This document shows, piece after piece, positions 10,838-22,709 of a DNA stretch of 64,000 bases (position 1 is its first letter; the number at the start of each line of letters is the position of its first letter). A model generated the notes under the pieces. The model made no database searches and had not been told where the DNA came from. It was given only the letters and a program-made list of their open reading frames with translations. The position numbers and the translations under genes were made by a program. The DNA is from Epiperipatus broadwayi (lineage: Eukaryota > Onychophora > Udeonychophora > Euonychophora > Peripatidae): positions 10,596,154-10,660,153 of the forward strand of contig JAQFVV010012395.1 of the NCBI GenBank assembly GCA_028023455.1, read 5' to 3'.

Positions 10838-12880
10838 ATAGATATCCGGTCTTAGTTTCTCATAATATATTTATGGACATGGATTCCTAGCGCCTTACAT
10901 AAGAATTATACTGAAAGAGTTAATGAGAGAGTAATAATTGCATATTAATGAATACCCGGCCACTAGCTAGCTCACACAGAGCGGATTGTACTTAAACTGA
11001 CAGAGATGTGTTGATTTGAGGTAGTTTACATTAAATTATTTAACACATAAAAGCATACATTTAATTTTAATTAAATAAATAACTATGAAATAAGAAATAG
11101 AAATAATAATGCTCAATTGTTTAATGAATATAAAAGGACATATATATTTTTGACCGACAAAATTGTTATTTACTTTAAAGATTAAGTATTTTATCTTTAA
11201 TATTATTTGTATGTCAATATAAAGAGATATATATTTTTGATCGACAAAATTGTTATTTATTACAAAGATTAAATATTTTGTCTTTAATATTATTTGTATG
11301 ACTTTAATATAAAGAGATTACAGACTATAAATATAAGATTGAGAGTGTGCACGATTATAAATTTGAAATAACATATATTACTTTTGGGTCCCTGGGGAAA
11401 TTTGATTGTTCATATTCACGAAGAAAGCAATTTATTTAAGAAATATTATGTCCTTGAAATTGTCCAGAAAGAATGTCTTTGCTTTTTAAAATTTTCTGAT
11501 GGAACAATGATGAATCAGAATACTTGGCGAGATGCAGGTGGATAGACGTGGATTTTCAACTTCGAACAGCTACAGGAGCATATAGAGTATCTTTTGTTTT
11601 CTTCATGGAGTAGTGGGATATAAGTTCAGCATGTTTAGGATTTTACCCCAATATACTCCATGTTAGCTGGCATATATATATATTTTCTTCGTATATAATG
11701 TTAAAAATGTCAAACATCAATTAATATACAGCAGTCAAAATATCAGTATAAAAAACTAAATCCAGTTTTCTGATTCTTCTATCTATATTTCTTATTTTTC
11801 TAGAAAGTTCTATCCTTGTCAAACAATACTTCCCACAACTCCTCAAAATGTTCAATATTTTAAATATCCTGTGTGATCTCTGGTCCGACTTTTTTGTCTT
11901 TTTTTTTTTGCAAAGAAAACCTTTTAGCAAGTTTTTCCCTTTTTTAAAAAAATTTTAAAGTTTCATCCTATGGTAAAAGCATTCCTTGGATAACATTTGT
12001 TTCTTTTCTCATTATTTATATATTTGATTTTTATTAAATAAAATAAAATTATACACTCAATAAAAAGTATACATTATACGCTTTTCCAGATTCTTTTTGT
12101 ACATTTAATTACATAATAACATATAAATACCCATACTTTATTAAAACAAATGAGCACAAAACCCCCCTTTAAACCAGTTTTAGCTATTTTATTCGGTCAT
12201 TTTGGTTTAATCATTTGATTACCACATCTGCCTATATGTAGCTCTCAGAATCCCCTCAACTTATAACAGGTTCAAACCTGGCATCTGTTACAATATATTT
12301 GAATGGCATTATAATTAAAACCTATTTTATAGCGTTGATTAAAGATTTAAAGCAATAACCTTATTCCAGTAAACTTCTCTATATATGAAAATAACTTCCA
12401 TTAAGACAAAATAGAAATCTTTGCTTGTGTCACATTGTCTTTAATAATTTACCAAAATATTTTTTTACTTTGCTATTTATTTAGATTTTATTTTGAAAGT
12501 CATTCAGCTCTAGATACAGAACTCCTAAATAGTATTGAAGGAAGTGGGGGCAATGTCAAATTGCCACTGGTGATGATTAAATGATACTGCTTGATTGCAA
12601 TCATATTTGCTTTGAGCAAAGTCATACATTTGAAAATCATTTATTAAATTTGTATTACTTATGCTGCTAAAAATTATTTTTAAATATGTTAATATAACAA
12701 TATAAAAAAAAAGTTATTGAGGTGTCAGGATTTTTCTTAATTGCTTTGTTTCCTAATTATTTATATTACTGTCATTAAACCAATATTAGAACATATGTTT
12801 GTTTTGTTTTTCAACTCTTTTAAGTTTTGAAAAAGCAGATGTCTTTGTAATTTGCATATGAAAAAAAAGTGAAACTTAGG
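10838..12880. other. AT-rich interval with a local tandem repeat
   Basis: No gene recognised. Contents are a two-unit tandem repeat (11128-11308) and moderately complex sequence at 11380-11690 and 12140-12300. The latter contains CAGGTTCAAACCTGG, similar to a tRNA B-box, but with no convincing A-box partner. The minus-strand 69-codon frame at 11721-11930 matches nothing known. Confidence 0.5.
11128..11308. repeat. tandem duplication, ~90-bp unit
   Basis: Two adjacent copies (about 11128-11216 and 11218-11308) share GACAAAATTGTTATTTA and TTTAATATTATTTGTATG. A third partial copy starts at about 11309. Confidence 0.8.
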
Positions 12881-12906
12881 GCATGTTATTTATTTTTCAT
12901 ATTATG

Positions 12907-13213
12907 TTTTTTTAAACAAAAAAGAGTTTCAATATGGGAAATAGTTTAAGTGAATTTTTAGCAGAGGTTTATATGTACAATTTTGAAAAAGAACATTTTG
13001 TTTATAATAGGAATACGCCAATTTTTTATATATGTAGATAATTATTTTTGGTGTTAATGGAAATAAGAGAAAAGCAGCTATTAATAGTAGAGAGGATAAA
13101 ATTAAATTTACTATGGAAAAAGAAAATGTTAATATTGAATATATGGATGTTAGAATTTAAAAAATAAGTAGTAGTAATGGGGTAGAAATAGAAACTCTGT
13201 TTTAGAAAAAAAA
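12907..13213 (+). pseudogene. PLE reverse transcriptase remnant
   Basis: From ATG 12934 the frame reads MGNSLSEFLAEVYMYNFEKE, matching the conserved MG[SN]xLSPxxAE[IV]YM motif of Penelope RT. The following NTPIFYIC is where R-Y-V-D-D should follow, but the catalytic Asp residues are lost. A later block, DKIKFTMEKENVNIEYMDVR, fits the F-T-x-E-x-E-x(3-5)-[YF][LM]D motif that precedes the palm end. The reading is cut at 13213 by the Merlin insertion. Confidence 0.75.
13205..13213. repeat. Merlin target-site duplication, left copy
   Basis: GAAAAAAAA, identical to 14721-14729 on the other side of the Merlin element. Nine bases fits the 8-9 bp duplications made by Merlin. The poly-A nature makes the exact length uncertain by one base. 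Confidence 0.75.
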
Positions 13214-14720
13214 GGTACTTACATATTAGTTCTGCAATGTAGGAGGGATTGTATCCCTTTTCACATTCGTAATAAATGTCTAATCTTGCGATCCCATCAA
13301 ATAAACCTTGCGATCTTGTCCAATAACGTGATAAATTTTACACTTTCATTTATTGTCCAAATTTCTATCTGACAAGTTCTCAAAATATTTTTTATTTTAG
13401 TGCTGACGTTATTTTTTCAAATTTTTTGATTAATACTACAGTTTTTTTTTTTTTTTTTTAAACAGTACAAAATGATTAACATTTGGTGTTTACCCACTAC
13501 AAGATCAATGCAGTCAAATAAATCCACACTTCGGACAAACAATGCATTGTAACAATCGAGGATGTAATAATAAAATAAGCCTTCATGAAGGAACATGGTT
13601 GGAGGGTTCCAGAATTCTATTTTTGATGGCAATCCAATTTTTTTACAGCTGGGCTCTTAAATTAATATCCATTGAATGAAGAAAAATGGATCTTGGTTTA
13701 GCAGAGAAAAATGTAAAATTGGAGGCTCTAACAAAATCGTTGAAATTGACAAGAGCCTTTTGCACAAAAAAAAAAAACTGGATGAATTATTTTGGAACAG
13801 TGGATGTTTAATGGCTTGCGCAGGGTAACTGATGAGTGTTTCATCATGAGAATTTATGGTAAAACAGCAGCAATTCTGATGGAAGTCATCAAACAAAATG
13901 TTGAAGAGGAATCGATACTTTATTCAGGTTGTTGGAAAGCATATAAAACTGCTGAATTACAAGCTGCTGGTTACTGACCATTTTTATATGAATCATACTA
14001 GTTGACATCAAAAAAAATTAATCCACCACATTGAAGAAATAATAAAAGTGTAGTAATTTAATTTTTTTTTTTAAAAAAAAAAATACATTTAATACTTTTA
14101 ACATTTCTGGTGCAGGCATTATATTGCACAATCACGTGTTAAGTAAATCTCCATTTTGAGAAAAAATTTTAAAAAAAATTTTTAGTCTCCATTTTTGAAA
14201 CAAAATTTTATCTATTTAAAGTAGATAAAAAAAAAACAAATTGATTGTTTCATCAAGACAATTCTTGTTATATATATTATACGGAATGTACCATACATGT
14301 ATATTTTAAGCGTTTTGTAATTTAGTGTATGTTTTGTCCATATTTAAAGTAACATTTGGGAATTGCATAAAGCTTTTTCAGATTGATTTTTGTGTGAAAT
14401 TCATATTTTTTAGTATTGTTAAAAATGTACTTTTTCAGATTTATTTTTATGTGAAATTCACATTTTTAGTATGGTTCGATTTAGTCTGGTGCAATTACTA
14501 TCACATATTAGAACTGCTATACCTTTTCACATACATATTCAGACAGCCAGTAACTTTGTAAATTTTGTGAAAATATCATGTACACATGGTCCGTTTTGAC
14601 AAATTTATCATTCTAAGTTTGTACATGATTCAAGTGCACACGTTATTTGGTCATATCACAAGATTAGAAAGTTATCAACGAATCTGTGAAAATGCATAGC
14701 AGATCTAATATGTAAGTACC
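13214..14720 (+). mobile_element. Merlin DNA transposon, copy 1
   Basis: 1507-bp cut-and-paste element with inverted ends GGTACTTACATATTAG and CTAATATGTAAGTACC, flanked by GAAAAAAAA on both sides. It encodes a broken Merlin/IS1595-type transposase. The right ~215 bp (14505-14720) contain a second inverted copy of the subterminal sequence, an arrangement repeated in the Merlin copy at 36647-42656. It sits inside the Penelope-like element. Confidence 0.9.
13545..14050 (+). pseudogene. Merlin (IS1595/ISXO2-type) DDE transposase remnant
   Basis: Plus-strand blocks in family order are CNNRGCNNKISLHEGTWLEG (from 13549, end of the zinc ribbon and start of the catalytic part), IGGSNKIVEIDKS (from 13715, first catalytic Asp in EID at 13748-13750), then an open frame 13792-13977 with QWMFNGLRRVTDECF and SILYSGCWKAYKT, ending at AAGY. 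Family members have S-D-x-W at the last block; here Asp is Gly (codon 13927-13929). At least two frameshifts occur, one in the poly-A run near 13765. The enzyme is dead by both frame and active site. Confidence 0.88.
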
Positions 14721-14729
14721 GAAAAAAAA
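14721..14729. repeat. Merlin target-site duplication, right copy
   Basis: GAAAAAAAA directly after the right inverted end; pairs with 13205-13213. Confidence 0.75.
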
Positions 14730-15284
14730 TATTTTATGGTCTATTAAATAATTGGTTTTCATATATTGATAGTCATTGTAAAATAAATATTATTAATAAT
14801 AGGATTCACAGGACAATTAAATTATGTTCAAATGAAGATTTTTAAAAAAGTGAAATTGATATAATAAAATATGAATGTTTTATAAATGATTATCCTAGGG
14901 ATGTTGTTAATGGTTTGTTTTATAATAAAAATATTGAAAAAATGAATAATAGGATAAGATTAACTAAGAGTAATAATAATACTAAGATAATTTATGTTTC
15001 TTTCAAGATTTGTTTGTTAAAATTAGGAAATTATTTAATATGATTACTAAAAAATATAATGTCATTTATCCTGTTTATAAAAAAAAAGTTTAAATGTGTT
15101 AATTAATAATGATAATGATTATAATAATTTAAAACTTATGAATTCACTTTATATTATAAAATGTTTAGATTGTTTTAAAGATAATAAAGAAATGTCATTG
15201 GCAATAAGATTAAAAGAGCATTTAAATGATAAAAAGTCTGCAGTTTATGGTTATATGAGTAAATGTAAATATAAAGATTTTTAA
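14730..15284 (+). pseudogene. PLE linker and GIY-YIG endonuclease remnant
   Basis: Continuation of the Penelope-like frame after the Merlin insertion. WFSYIDSHCKINIINNRIHR and KLCSNEDF followed by a segment with FINDYPRDVVN match the RT thumb/linker (S-x-H-P-x-x-x-K, RA-x-x-[IL]CS, E-x(10)-NGYP). An open frame at 15096-15284 then gives SLYIIKCLDCFKDN and RLKEHLNDKKSAVYGYM, the VYxIxC-x2-C and RxxEH motifs of the PLE GIY-YIG nuclease, which nicks the target. The Gly-Ile-Tyr-type second half (YIGET) is degraded. Several stops make it non-functional. Confidence 0.75.
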
Positions 15285-15577
15285 ATAAAACCTTTAGAAT
15301 GTATTAGATTATATTATGTAAGAATTATAGAAAAATGTGTATTACTAAAATGAAACCTGTAAATGAATAGGTTGTCAATTGAAAAAAAAAAAAAATAGGT
15401 TGAAATAATTAAATAATTATAGGGGATTATTTTAAGGAAGATATTTAAGAAACAAATGTAATGGAAATTTAAAATTGCTTGTTAGAGGATTTTTAAGGTA
15501 AGAGTTGTTTGTATTTGGATTATTGTGGAATATTTGGATTTATATTTATTGTTTTTTATGATTTTTTTAGTTTATTC

Positions 15578-15626
15578 TTTGACAAAGACTATAAAAGAAT
15601 ATAGTCAAACCTTGGACTGTTATTTA
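15578..15626 (+). ncRNA. possible decayed hammerhead-ribozyme core of the PLE
   Basis: TTGACAAAGACTATA, loop AAAGAA, TATAGTCAAACC: a perfect 7-bp stem (15587-15593 with 15600-15606) bracketed by TTGACAAA and AAAC. This resembles CTGANGA-stem II-GAAAC of hammerheads after loss of core bases. PLEs are known to carry hammerheads, and this one lies about 290 bases after the endonuclease frame. Core positions are substituted, so it is at best a relic. Confidence 0.35.
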
Positions 15627-15639
15627 TTTTATAATAGTT

Positions 15640-17100
15640 CATATAAATTAATGTGTTTGATTTATATATTGAAATTAATGGGCTATTTTTAAAATAGAAG
15701 ACTGATTGTTGGTTATTGATTTAAGTAAGATAATCTTTTAATTATACTTTAATTTGAAAAACACATTTTTTAGAGAAAAAACCCTTTTTAATTGATTACA
15801 AAATTTCAATATAAAAAAATTGGTAAACCTTATTTAAAGGTTTTACTTCCTTATCTCTTTCCCTTTTTTTTTTTTTTTTTAAAAAAATATAACTAATAGT
15901 TAAATAAAACTACTGAAGAGAGAGAGAACAAAAATTATTACTATTTATTTTAATCTCTTCTTTTTTTTATATTTTTCCCTCTTTTACAACTATCCCTAAC
16001 TATAAATATTGACATTCTTATTTTAAGTATTTGTAATTTATCATATCAATTTTTTAATAAGTTAACAATTGTTATTCTAAAAAAAAAAAAAAAAAATTGA
16101 GAAATAATTTTTTTCATTACTTTGTATGGTGCTAATAACTCAGCAGCAGTTAACAGGCACTCTTTCACAAACCTTTTTTTTACATTAAGCCTAAGACTCT
16201 CTCACTCACTACATAACTCATCCAAATAACATCATCTGTCATAATGAGACCTACTCAAAGCTTTTTTGCAATGATTTTATCCAAACCTATTTGGCCTCTC
16301 AATTCATTGAGTTTGTATGATTTCAGCAGCAATGATATTCCAGATTAGCTCTTTTCATTATTGCTAATGCATTGCACAAACTTAGGCCCACAGTTTTGTC
16401 TTTAACTTCAACAAAAAAAATATTTTGTTCATTTTTCTTGGAAACATCAGAGCACTGTATAATTTTTTTTTTGTAGTTAGCATTAGTAGGATGTAACTTA
16501 AATTTTAATAACTATCCAGCAGGTGTCTTCAGATATGAGATTATTTTGCTTTACAGTAGCCATTTGTAGAATAATCACATTACTTAAGATTCAATAACTA
16601 ATATATATCACCTGAATGAGATTATTTTTGTAGGAGGATGTTACATAACTTAAGTTTTAATGACTATTCAGCATATGTAACCAGCTATGAGATTATTTTG
16701 CTTGATCACTGTTTTAATCCTGCATTTGAATTTGGGGCTTATTCAACATTCATATCATTAATTTCTAAGATCTTTTCTGTGTTCTGGGTCACATAATATA
16801 AATTTATGTTATTGTGGAAAAGGGTACTAGATTTATTGAATTTCTAGTTCTTCCTGCAATGCCTTGGTGGGCCAGACAATAGTTTCACTTGCCATGTGTT
16901 TCCCATCCCTGATCCAAGTAATCATTAAAAATTGCAAAGTGCTCCAAGTTCAGTTATAATATTGTAATTAATATTTATACAACTATTATGTTATAGTCAG
17001 TAATTACTCAAGCTTACAATAGCTAATGCTAAAATGAAGTACTTTTGTTTGTTGTACTGAGAAAACCAAGTAATTTTGTATTAATAATAAAAATTTATTT
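15640..17100. other. AT-rich interval, no gene
   Basis: Poly-T and poly-A runs dominate. At 16483-16704 two diverged copies of about 70 bp (sharing GAGATTATTTTGCTT), about 150 bp apart, indicate an old local duplication. Nothing coding was recognised on either strand. Confidence 0.55.
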
Positions 17101-17960
17101 TTGACAAATATTAATTGAAGGTAAAATTATTGATAGATATGTAAAGACACAACTTAATGAAATACAACACAATTTTATACATAACTTCATTATAATGGAG
17201 CATTGAAAACGAAGTTAATCTAAATGGATTAAAATTTCTGGACTTATATATTCAGCATGAAGACAATCAAATTTACAAAATTAAACTGGTCCATTTGCGA
17301 ATTGTAATAAACATTAACACATACTGCTCACAAATTTGCCGGTCTCAAAGTGTTTTTACACATAAATTATAATCTTTGTAAACTTGAATCTGAAAGTAAA
17401 ACTAATATTGAGACATACATTAAAGATTTATGCCATATCGGATACAAATCTTCAGTGCTCATTCACATCGTTAAAACATTTATGCCAAAATTAGTAACAG
17501 ACCTATGTTAGTTGTCCAAAAACCTTGGATATCACTACTCTATATCAGCAACAACCCATAGCATAAATAAAATCTGCGTTCAAAAATATTTAAATCTTCA
17601 CACTCTTCTCATTCTGAACTGCTTGATTAACAACACTAAAGGCAAATTATCCCCAGACCTTGTTTCCCAAGTTGTGTATAAAATTATATGCAACAACACA
17701 AAACATAGATATCAATACAATAGAGCCAAAACTAATACTGAAATTAACTCTTTTTTGAACATGAAACAAAACAAGGTCACATATTTGAACCTATAATTGC
17801 CAGTATTGTCTGCTCTGAGAGAAATGATGCTAAATGCATTGCTAATAATATGAATGCTATTAACAAGAAAGAATCCTGCAAAAAATGGCTCATATATAAA
17901 TTTACTTGTTATTCAAATTTATATAAACTTCAATGCCACTTCTACACAATTGATAATTCT
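17100..17960 (+). pseudogene. second Penelope-like element remnant
   Basis: Across frames the plus strand gives NGLKFLDLYIQHEDNQIYKI, matching L-x-FLD-[VL]-x-I of PLE RT, then KLESESKTNIETYIKDLCHIG (E-x(3)-I-x(3)-L-x(2)-x-GY), and in the open frame 17512-17796 LVSQVVYKIICNNTKHRY, the start of the GIY-YIG nuclease (QVVYxIxC). It is separated from the first PLE by about 1.5 kb, carries a different sequence and looks older. No ends were found. Confidence 0.65.
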
Positions 17961-17980
17961 TTTGAGCAGTTGACTAAAAT

Positions 17981-18113
17981 GTAGAAAATAAAGTAATTCA
18001 ACTAAAAAACATGTATCAATTCATAAAAGCATTTGAGGCTTTTTTCATTTTTATGGCCTCAAATACTTTTATGAAATAATGGTTTTTTTTAGTCAGGTTG
18101 CTTTATTTTCTAC
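17981..18113. mobile_element. 133-bp hairpin, MITE-like
   Basis: Long inverted repeat: the left arm starts GTAGAAAATAAAG and the right arm ends CTTTATTTTCTAC. Arms of about 58 bp pair at roughly 85% with a short T-rich loop; the innermost pairing is CATTTGAGGC with GCCTCAAATA. No clear target duplication was found, so it may be a foldback MITE or another structured sequence. It lies just beyond the second PLE remnant. Confidence 0.6.
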
Positions 18114-18420
18114 TTTTAAGTACATAAAATCATTATTTTAAAAAAATATATATTATTTTTTAGTTATAAATAAAACAATTTCAATTTAAATAAAATATTT
18201 TTTTCTTTAGTCTCTTTTATTGTGTTTCTTGTTCTCTCCACAATAGAGTGCTGCTGTCAATGATTTTGTCAATTCTATTTCTTCAGTTTAATTTTGTAAA
18301 TGAGAACATATAATTCTTTAATCCTTTTTTACACTTTTTTTTTTTTTACAAAATATTTACTTTTAATTACTTATGTGTTAAATCAATATTAATAAAATCT
18401 TATTTTACAAATGTAATATT

Positions 18421-18495
18421 TCCATTGGCTCAATTACTTAGGATTTTTCCTGGGAAGCATAAGAATGTGAGTTTGAGTTCGAAACAGGAACAATT
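18421..18495 (+). other. tRNA-like sequence, possible SINE head
   Basis: TGGCTCAATTACTTAGG (A-box-like, from 18426) and GAGTTCGAAAC (B-box-like, 18475-18485) lie about 50 bases apart, followed by a T-rich stretch. The spacing fits an RNA polymerase III promoter of tRNA type. It does not fold as a complete tRNA, so it is a tRNA pseudogene or SINE remnant at best. Confidence 0.4.
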
Positions 18496-18499
18496 TTTT

Positions 18500-21400
18500 T
18501 TTTTCATTGTTAAAAATTCAAAAATATGGACGTCCCAACAGAAACACAGATAGGGGGAGTTAATATAAAAGCATATAATGCAACAAAATAGTCTTTAATC
18601 TTTAAACAAAAGGTTCCCAAATAGCTTATAAATCTGGGTGAGAGCAAAATATTTCCCAGAATGAGTATATATATATTGTGTTGTAACATGCCATTTTTTT
18701 GGTTATGCAGTTAGAAAATTAAGAAAATGTATAAGGAAAAGGAAAAAAAATATTAGTAACTTTTTAAAATAAAATTCAGGAAATCAAAAAGAAATTGTAA
18801 AATCTGTTTTTTTAACAAAAGAAAAAAAAAAGCTTAAATTATTTTGTTTCCTTATAAGAAAAAAATCTCTTGTGAAGATAATATTTAGACAGATATTTCC
18901 TTTTTTTTTTTTTTCTTAATTAGCAAAATTGCCTGCTCTTGACCTTGAAAATAGTTTCTAAAAATGAATTGAGATTTAGTGGTCTTTAGTATCCTGTGGG
19001 TGTAAGTTCTGTGTAAACAGAAAGTCATGTTCATGTTTACAATAATTAAGCTACATTATGAATTATACTGTTGTAAAATAATTATAAATCCAGTCATTGA
19101 CTTGTTTGCTAGCTGTTCATTAAATATTAGTTGTTGTTTTTTTAGTAGTTAAAGCAGCAAAATTTTAAACTGCAAATACAGAACATGACTAATGTACAGA
19201 GCTTTTTTTTTTCACATTTTGTTTTAAATGAAGAAGTTTGAATGAACTAAAAAAACTTAAAAGATTTCTTATTTTTTTATATAGAGGAATTAATATTGCA
19301 TTTAAAATGGCTGTCAGTAATAGTTAACATTTTCTAGTGGGAAATATATATATTTACAAACTGAAACTGAAATGTAATAAATTTTAGGAATTATAAACAT
19401 GAATTGTCCAAGTGATATCAATATTTAAAAAAGCAAGACATGTTAGAATTTCTAATTAGCAAATGTCAGTTACTTCAAAAATTCACAAAAATATTTTTGG
19501 TATTAAATAAAGGACATTTTATTTCATTGATCAGAATTGTTTACTTAAAAGTTAAAAATTTTTAAGACAAAATAAATTATAGCAGTGTATAGTAATTTTC
19601 ATTGGAAAATATTTTTAAATTAAATAATGCTTTATTAATGTGAAATGTATGAGTCATATTTCAAAAGAAAAATATTAAAAACTTCTAAGGTGACAAATGC
19701 ATTTAGTAATAAAATGCTGTCTTACTTCTACAAGCCCAGCCCATGATTTGCTTTTATCTTTTTTAATATTTTTTTTGTATTTGATTTACCTCCAGTAACA
19801 AAATATAATGATGTATATGATTATAATATTATTTTTATTATCACTGTCCAATGGTTAAGCTACAGTTGATAAGAAGTAATGTATTAAATCAGTAATATAG
19901 ATGAATGATAAAACTATATTTTTAACAAAAGTTGTGCAAATTTTGAAGCATTTCCTCAAGAATTTTGAGATCCTGCACAAACATTAAAAATCTGATATTA
20001 ATTTAAATGATTACTTAATTTATAAACCACTTTTTTTTAATTAATTATAAAGCAAAAAAGTGTGTTCAGTATAATCAATGTTTTGAGAAATCAGAGAGGT
20101 AATGTAATTGAAATTGAAAAGAGAAGTCTTTGAATAAGTTTATTTACATTTTGATTGTAGTGTAAGATGGCAAAATGTTATTTGCATGAAAATGAAATTC
20201 TCAAAATATAAGCAGGCATTTTTGTAAAAAAAAAAAAATTTGCATCAATTGTCTGTTTTTAAAAGCTAAAACTGGAAAAAACTATAATTGGTGAAAGAGT
20301 GTTGATCTTTAAATGGATTGTTATAGGAGACTTGATATTACTTTACTGATCTCAGGTGTATGTAAGAAAACAAATTTACCGAATAAATAATAAAAATAAA
20401 ACAAATTACTTAGATAGCAAAAAGTGTAAGAAAATGTTTCTAAATTACAACTTTAAAGAAAAATAATTTTCACTAAAAATATCAAAATCAGAAATATGAT
20501 TATTTCTAATTTAATCACGAACAGCATAAATAAATGTTGCAGTAGTGTGCATTGTACAGAAGATGGAAATTTCATGTTAAATCAGAACTATCAAAAAAAG
20601 ATCTTTATAAAGTTAAATCTAGCAAAACTATTGCCAAGATCATTCTATTTCAAGTGTCCATTAAAAAAATTCAACCATCTTCTCTTTTTTTCAAATTTGT
20701 ATCATCACGTGTACCACTAAACGATATTAATAAATCCAAATGTTTAAGTTTTTACCTGATGTTACAGCAGTAAACTTAAATAAGAATAATAATTTTGTGT
20801 TCATGTATGTTAATTATATAAGGAATGATTACTCAAGCTAGAATTAAAACAGAAAGCCACAGAAAGTACCAAGTTATTTTTGGAGTTTTTGTATGATATG
20901 TAACATAGCTAGGTTTTAATATTTTTAATTTTGTAAAGTTTTTAATTTTGGATTTCTCAATAACCTAAGTTATAAAATTTTGAAGAGAAAAAGTATATGT
21001 ATTGGAGGATCGCAAAAGAATCATATTTTTTATTATTTTTAGAAATTGTTGTACAAACAGAAAAACCTAATACATGAATAATAAATTGATATTTAAATTA
21101 AAATTGTCATTTTTTTTTTCTGGAAGAAGGCAAAGTAAATCCAATATATTAACTGAAAATTGGAGGGGGGGGGGATTAGGAAGATAATACAAATTCTTGA
21201 GTATGACATCCATGAAACTTTCATTTTCGACTTTATCTTACTCTTGTTTAAGATATGTCTATATCTAACTCTTGTTTAAGATATTCTTAACATACAAAAA
21301 TTTTAAATAATAGTGTAACTTTATGCATGCCATCATTGTCACAAGTCATTCTCTGTGAACAATCTAAACTGTTCTTTGGTACTAGTGGTACAGTTAGGAT

Positions 21401-22297
21401 TTAACCAAGGTAAAAATTTATGGCTAAGACACTTTATCAAGTTTTTGGATTAGAAGGAGCAATTTTATGATGAGGAAATTTCTCTTCCACTATTTCTTTT
21501 GTTTTGCTCTTAGCTTTTAAAACTACTCCAAACAATCAATGGTCATTATATTGCATGTTATATATCATTACTTCTGCTAGTTGGAGAATTTGTTTCAAAT
21601 CTATATTTCTTGTCTGAAAAAGCTTTTGTAAATAATATTGTATCTGACACAGGGGAAAATACAATGAAGCTTCTTGGTGCCTGATATTAGATTTGTTAGT
21701 ACAAAACACTTTTTGAGTAATTTTTCTATGTAATATTTTTTTATTAAAGAATAAGACTTCTATAAAACAACATTGGCCACCTCTCCTTTTTTTTTCTTTG
21801 TGTATTTGATTGAATAGTAGTAATGCTTTTTTTATCATTGAATCAAGGGAAGCTTAAAGATAGGGAAAAGAAAATATCATACTACAAACAGCAGGTTACT
21901 AAGAGTTAAAGCTTAAAATAACCTTGTTTATATATATATAAATTAGAATTTTTTCTTTTTTATTATTGATAATTATGTGGTTGTTCGTGAATATTTTAAA
22001 TGTTTTTAAAGAAGAGGATAAATAAAATAAATTTTAAACCAATGTCAGCAAGATTTCTTTAATATTGTAAGTTAGAAAACAAAATACTGCACTCAAGGAC
22101 TTTAATTATTACTATATTAAAATTATATTTATGCTTATACTTTTTGCAAATAATAGGTTGATGAAAACTTATGATAAAGAAAATGTAAAAAACACAATGC
22201 CTAAGGGATATTAAGATGATTATCATAATTTTAAATATATGGATTATGATGTCAAGTAGTTTCAATATGAACTAGAAAATTAAAATTTTGGTTTATA
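18500..22297. other. AT-rich interval, no recognised gene
   Basis: About 3.8 kb of AT-rich sequence. The longest frames are 20496-20773 (plus, overlapping frames of 73-74 codons) and 21536-21838 (minus, 100 codons, Lys/Gln/Leu-rich). The second has a plausible composition and could be a decayed transposase or exon piece, but I recognise no motif. A G-run sits near 21164. Confidence 0.45.
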
Positions 22298-22709
22298 TAC
22301 ACCTTGATTCTGCTTAGCAGTGATCCAAAACTCATTATAAAATAAGGGATTATGATGATTTTTATGTGAAAAATTTAGCTTGTTCATGAAGATAAAAATT
22401 AAACTGTACATGTATTAAACAAACAACTTAAAGTACAATATATGCATGTGTAAACGGTGCTGTGTGTGTGTATTATGCAGTTATGTACTTAAAATTTGTA
22501 TCTATGTACGGTAATGCAATTTAAATTATGTAAAAAAAAAAACTGATTAAAATTGTTCTTTTTTATAATCCATTCATCCAGCACGCATCATCATCCAGTT
22601 TTTTGAGTCTTCAGTTGCTCATTTTAAGGATCTTTTGTCGTCTTTTTAATCCTTTGATGATTTTTGTTTATTTGGAGGAAGTACACCAGGTATTGGTGAT
22701 TGAGGATCT

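Larger units (their letters stand above)
12880..15640 (+). mobile_element. Penelope-like element, interrupted by Merlin
   Basis: A plus-strand Penelope-like retroelement (RT plus GIY-YIG endonuclease). RT motifs lie at 12907-13200 and the linker and endonuclease at 14730-15284. The interruption is exactly the Merlin element 13214-14720 with its 9-bp target duplicate, so the PLE was there first. A structured sequence at 15578-15626 may be a decayed hammerhead ribozyme, which PLE terminal repeats are known to carry. The 5' start cannot be located. Confidence 0.8.

Noticed and set aside
11380-11690. Possible zinc-ribbon end of a Merlin or IS1595-type transposase
   Set aside because: Cys spacing and following motifs do not hold in any frame.
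12230-12300. tRNA-derived SINE at the GGTTCAAACCT box
   Set aside because: The B-box is good but there is no matching A-box, tail or duplication; may be chance or an LTR edge.
16160-16450. Possible hAT-type transposase piece on the minus strand
   Set aside because: A vague resemblance (LRGQIGLDK) is not followed by the expected downstream Cys/His motif.
21536-21838. 100-codon minus-strand frame as a host exon or transposase
   Set aside because: Composition is plausible, but I recognise no domain, splice signals are not decisive, and neighbouring frames are closed. Left as unassigned.
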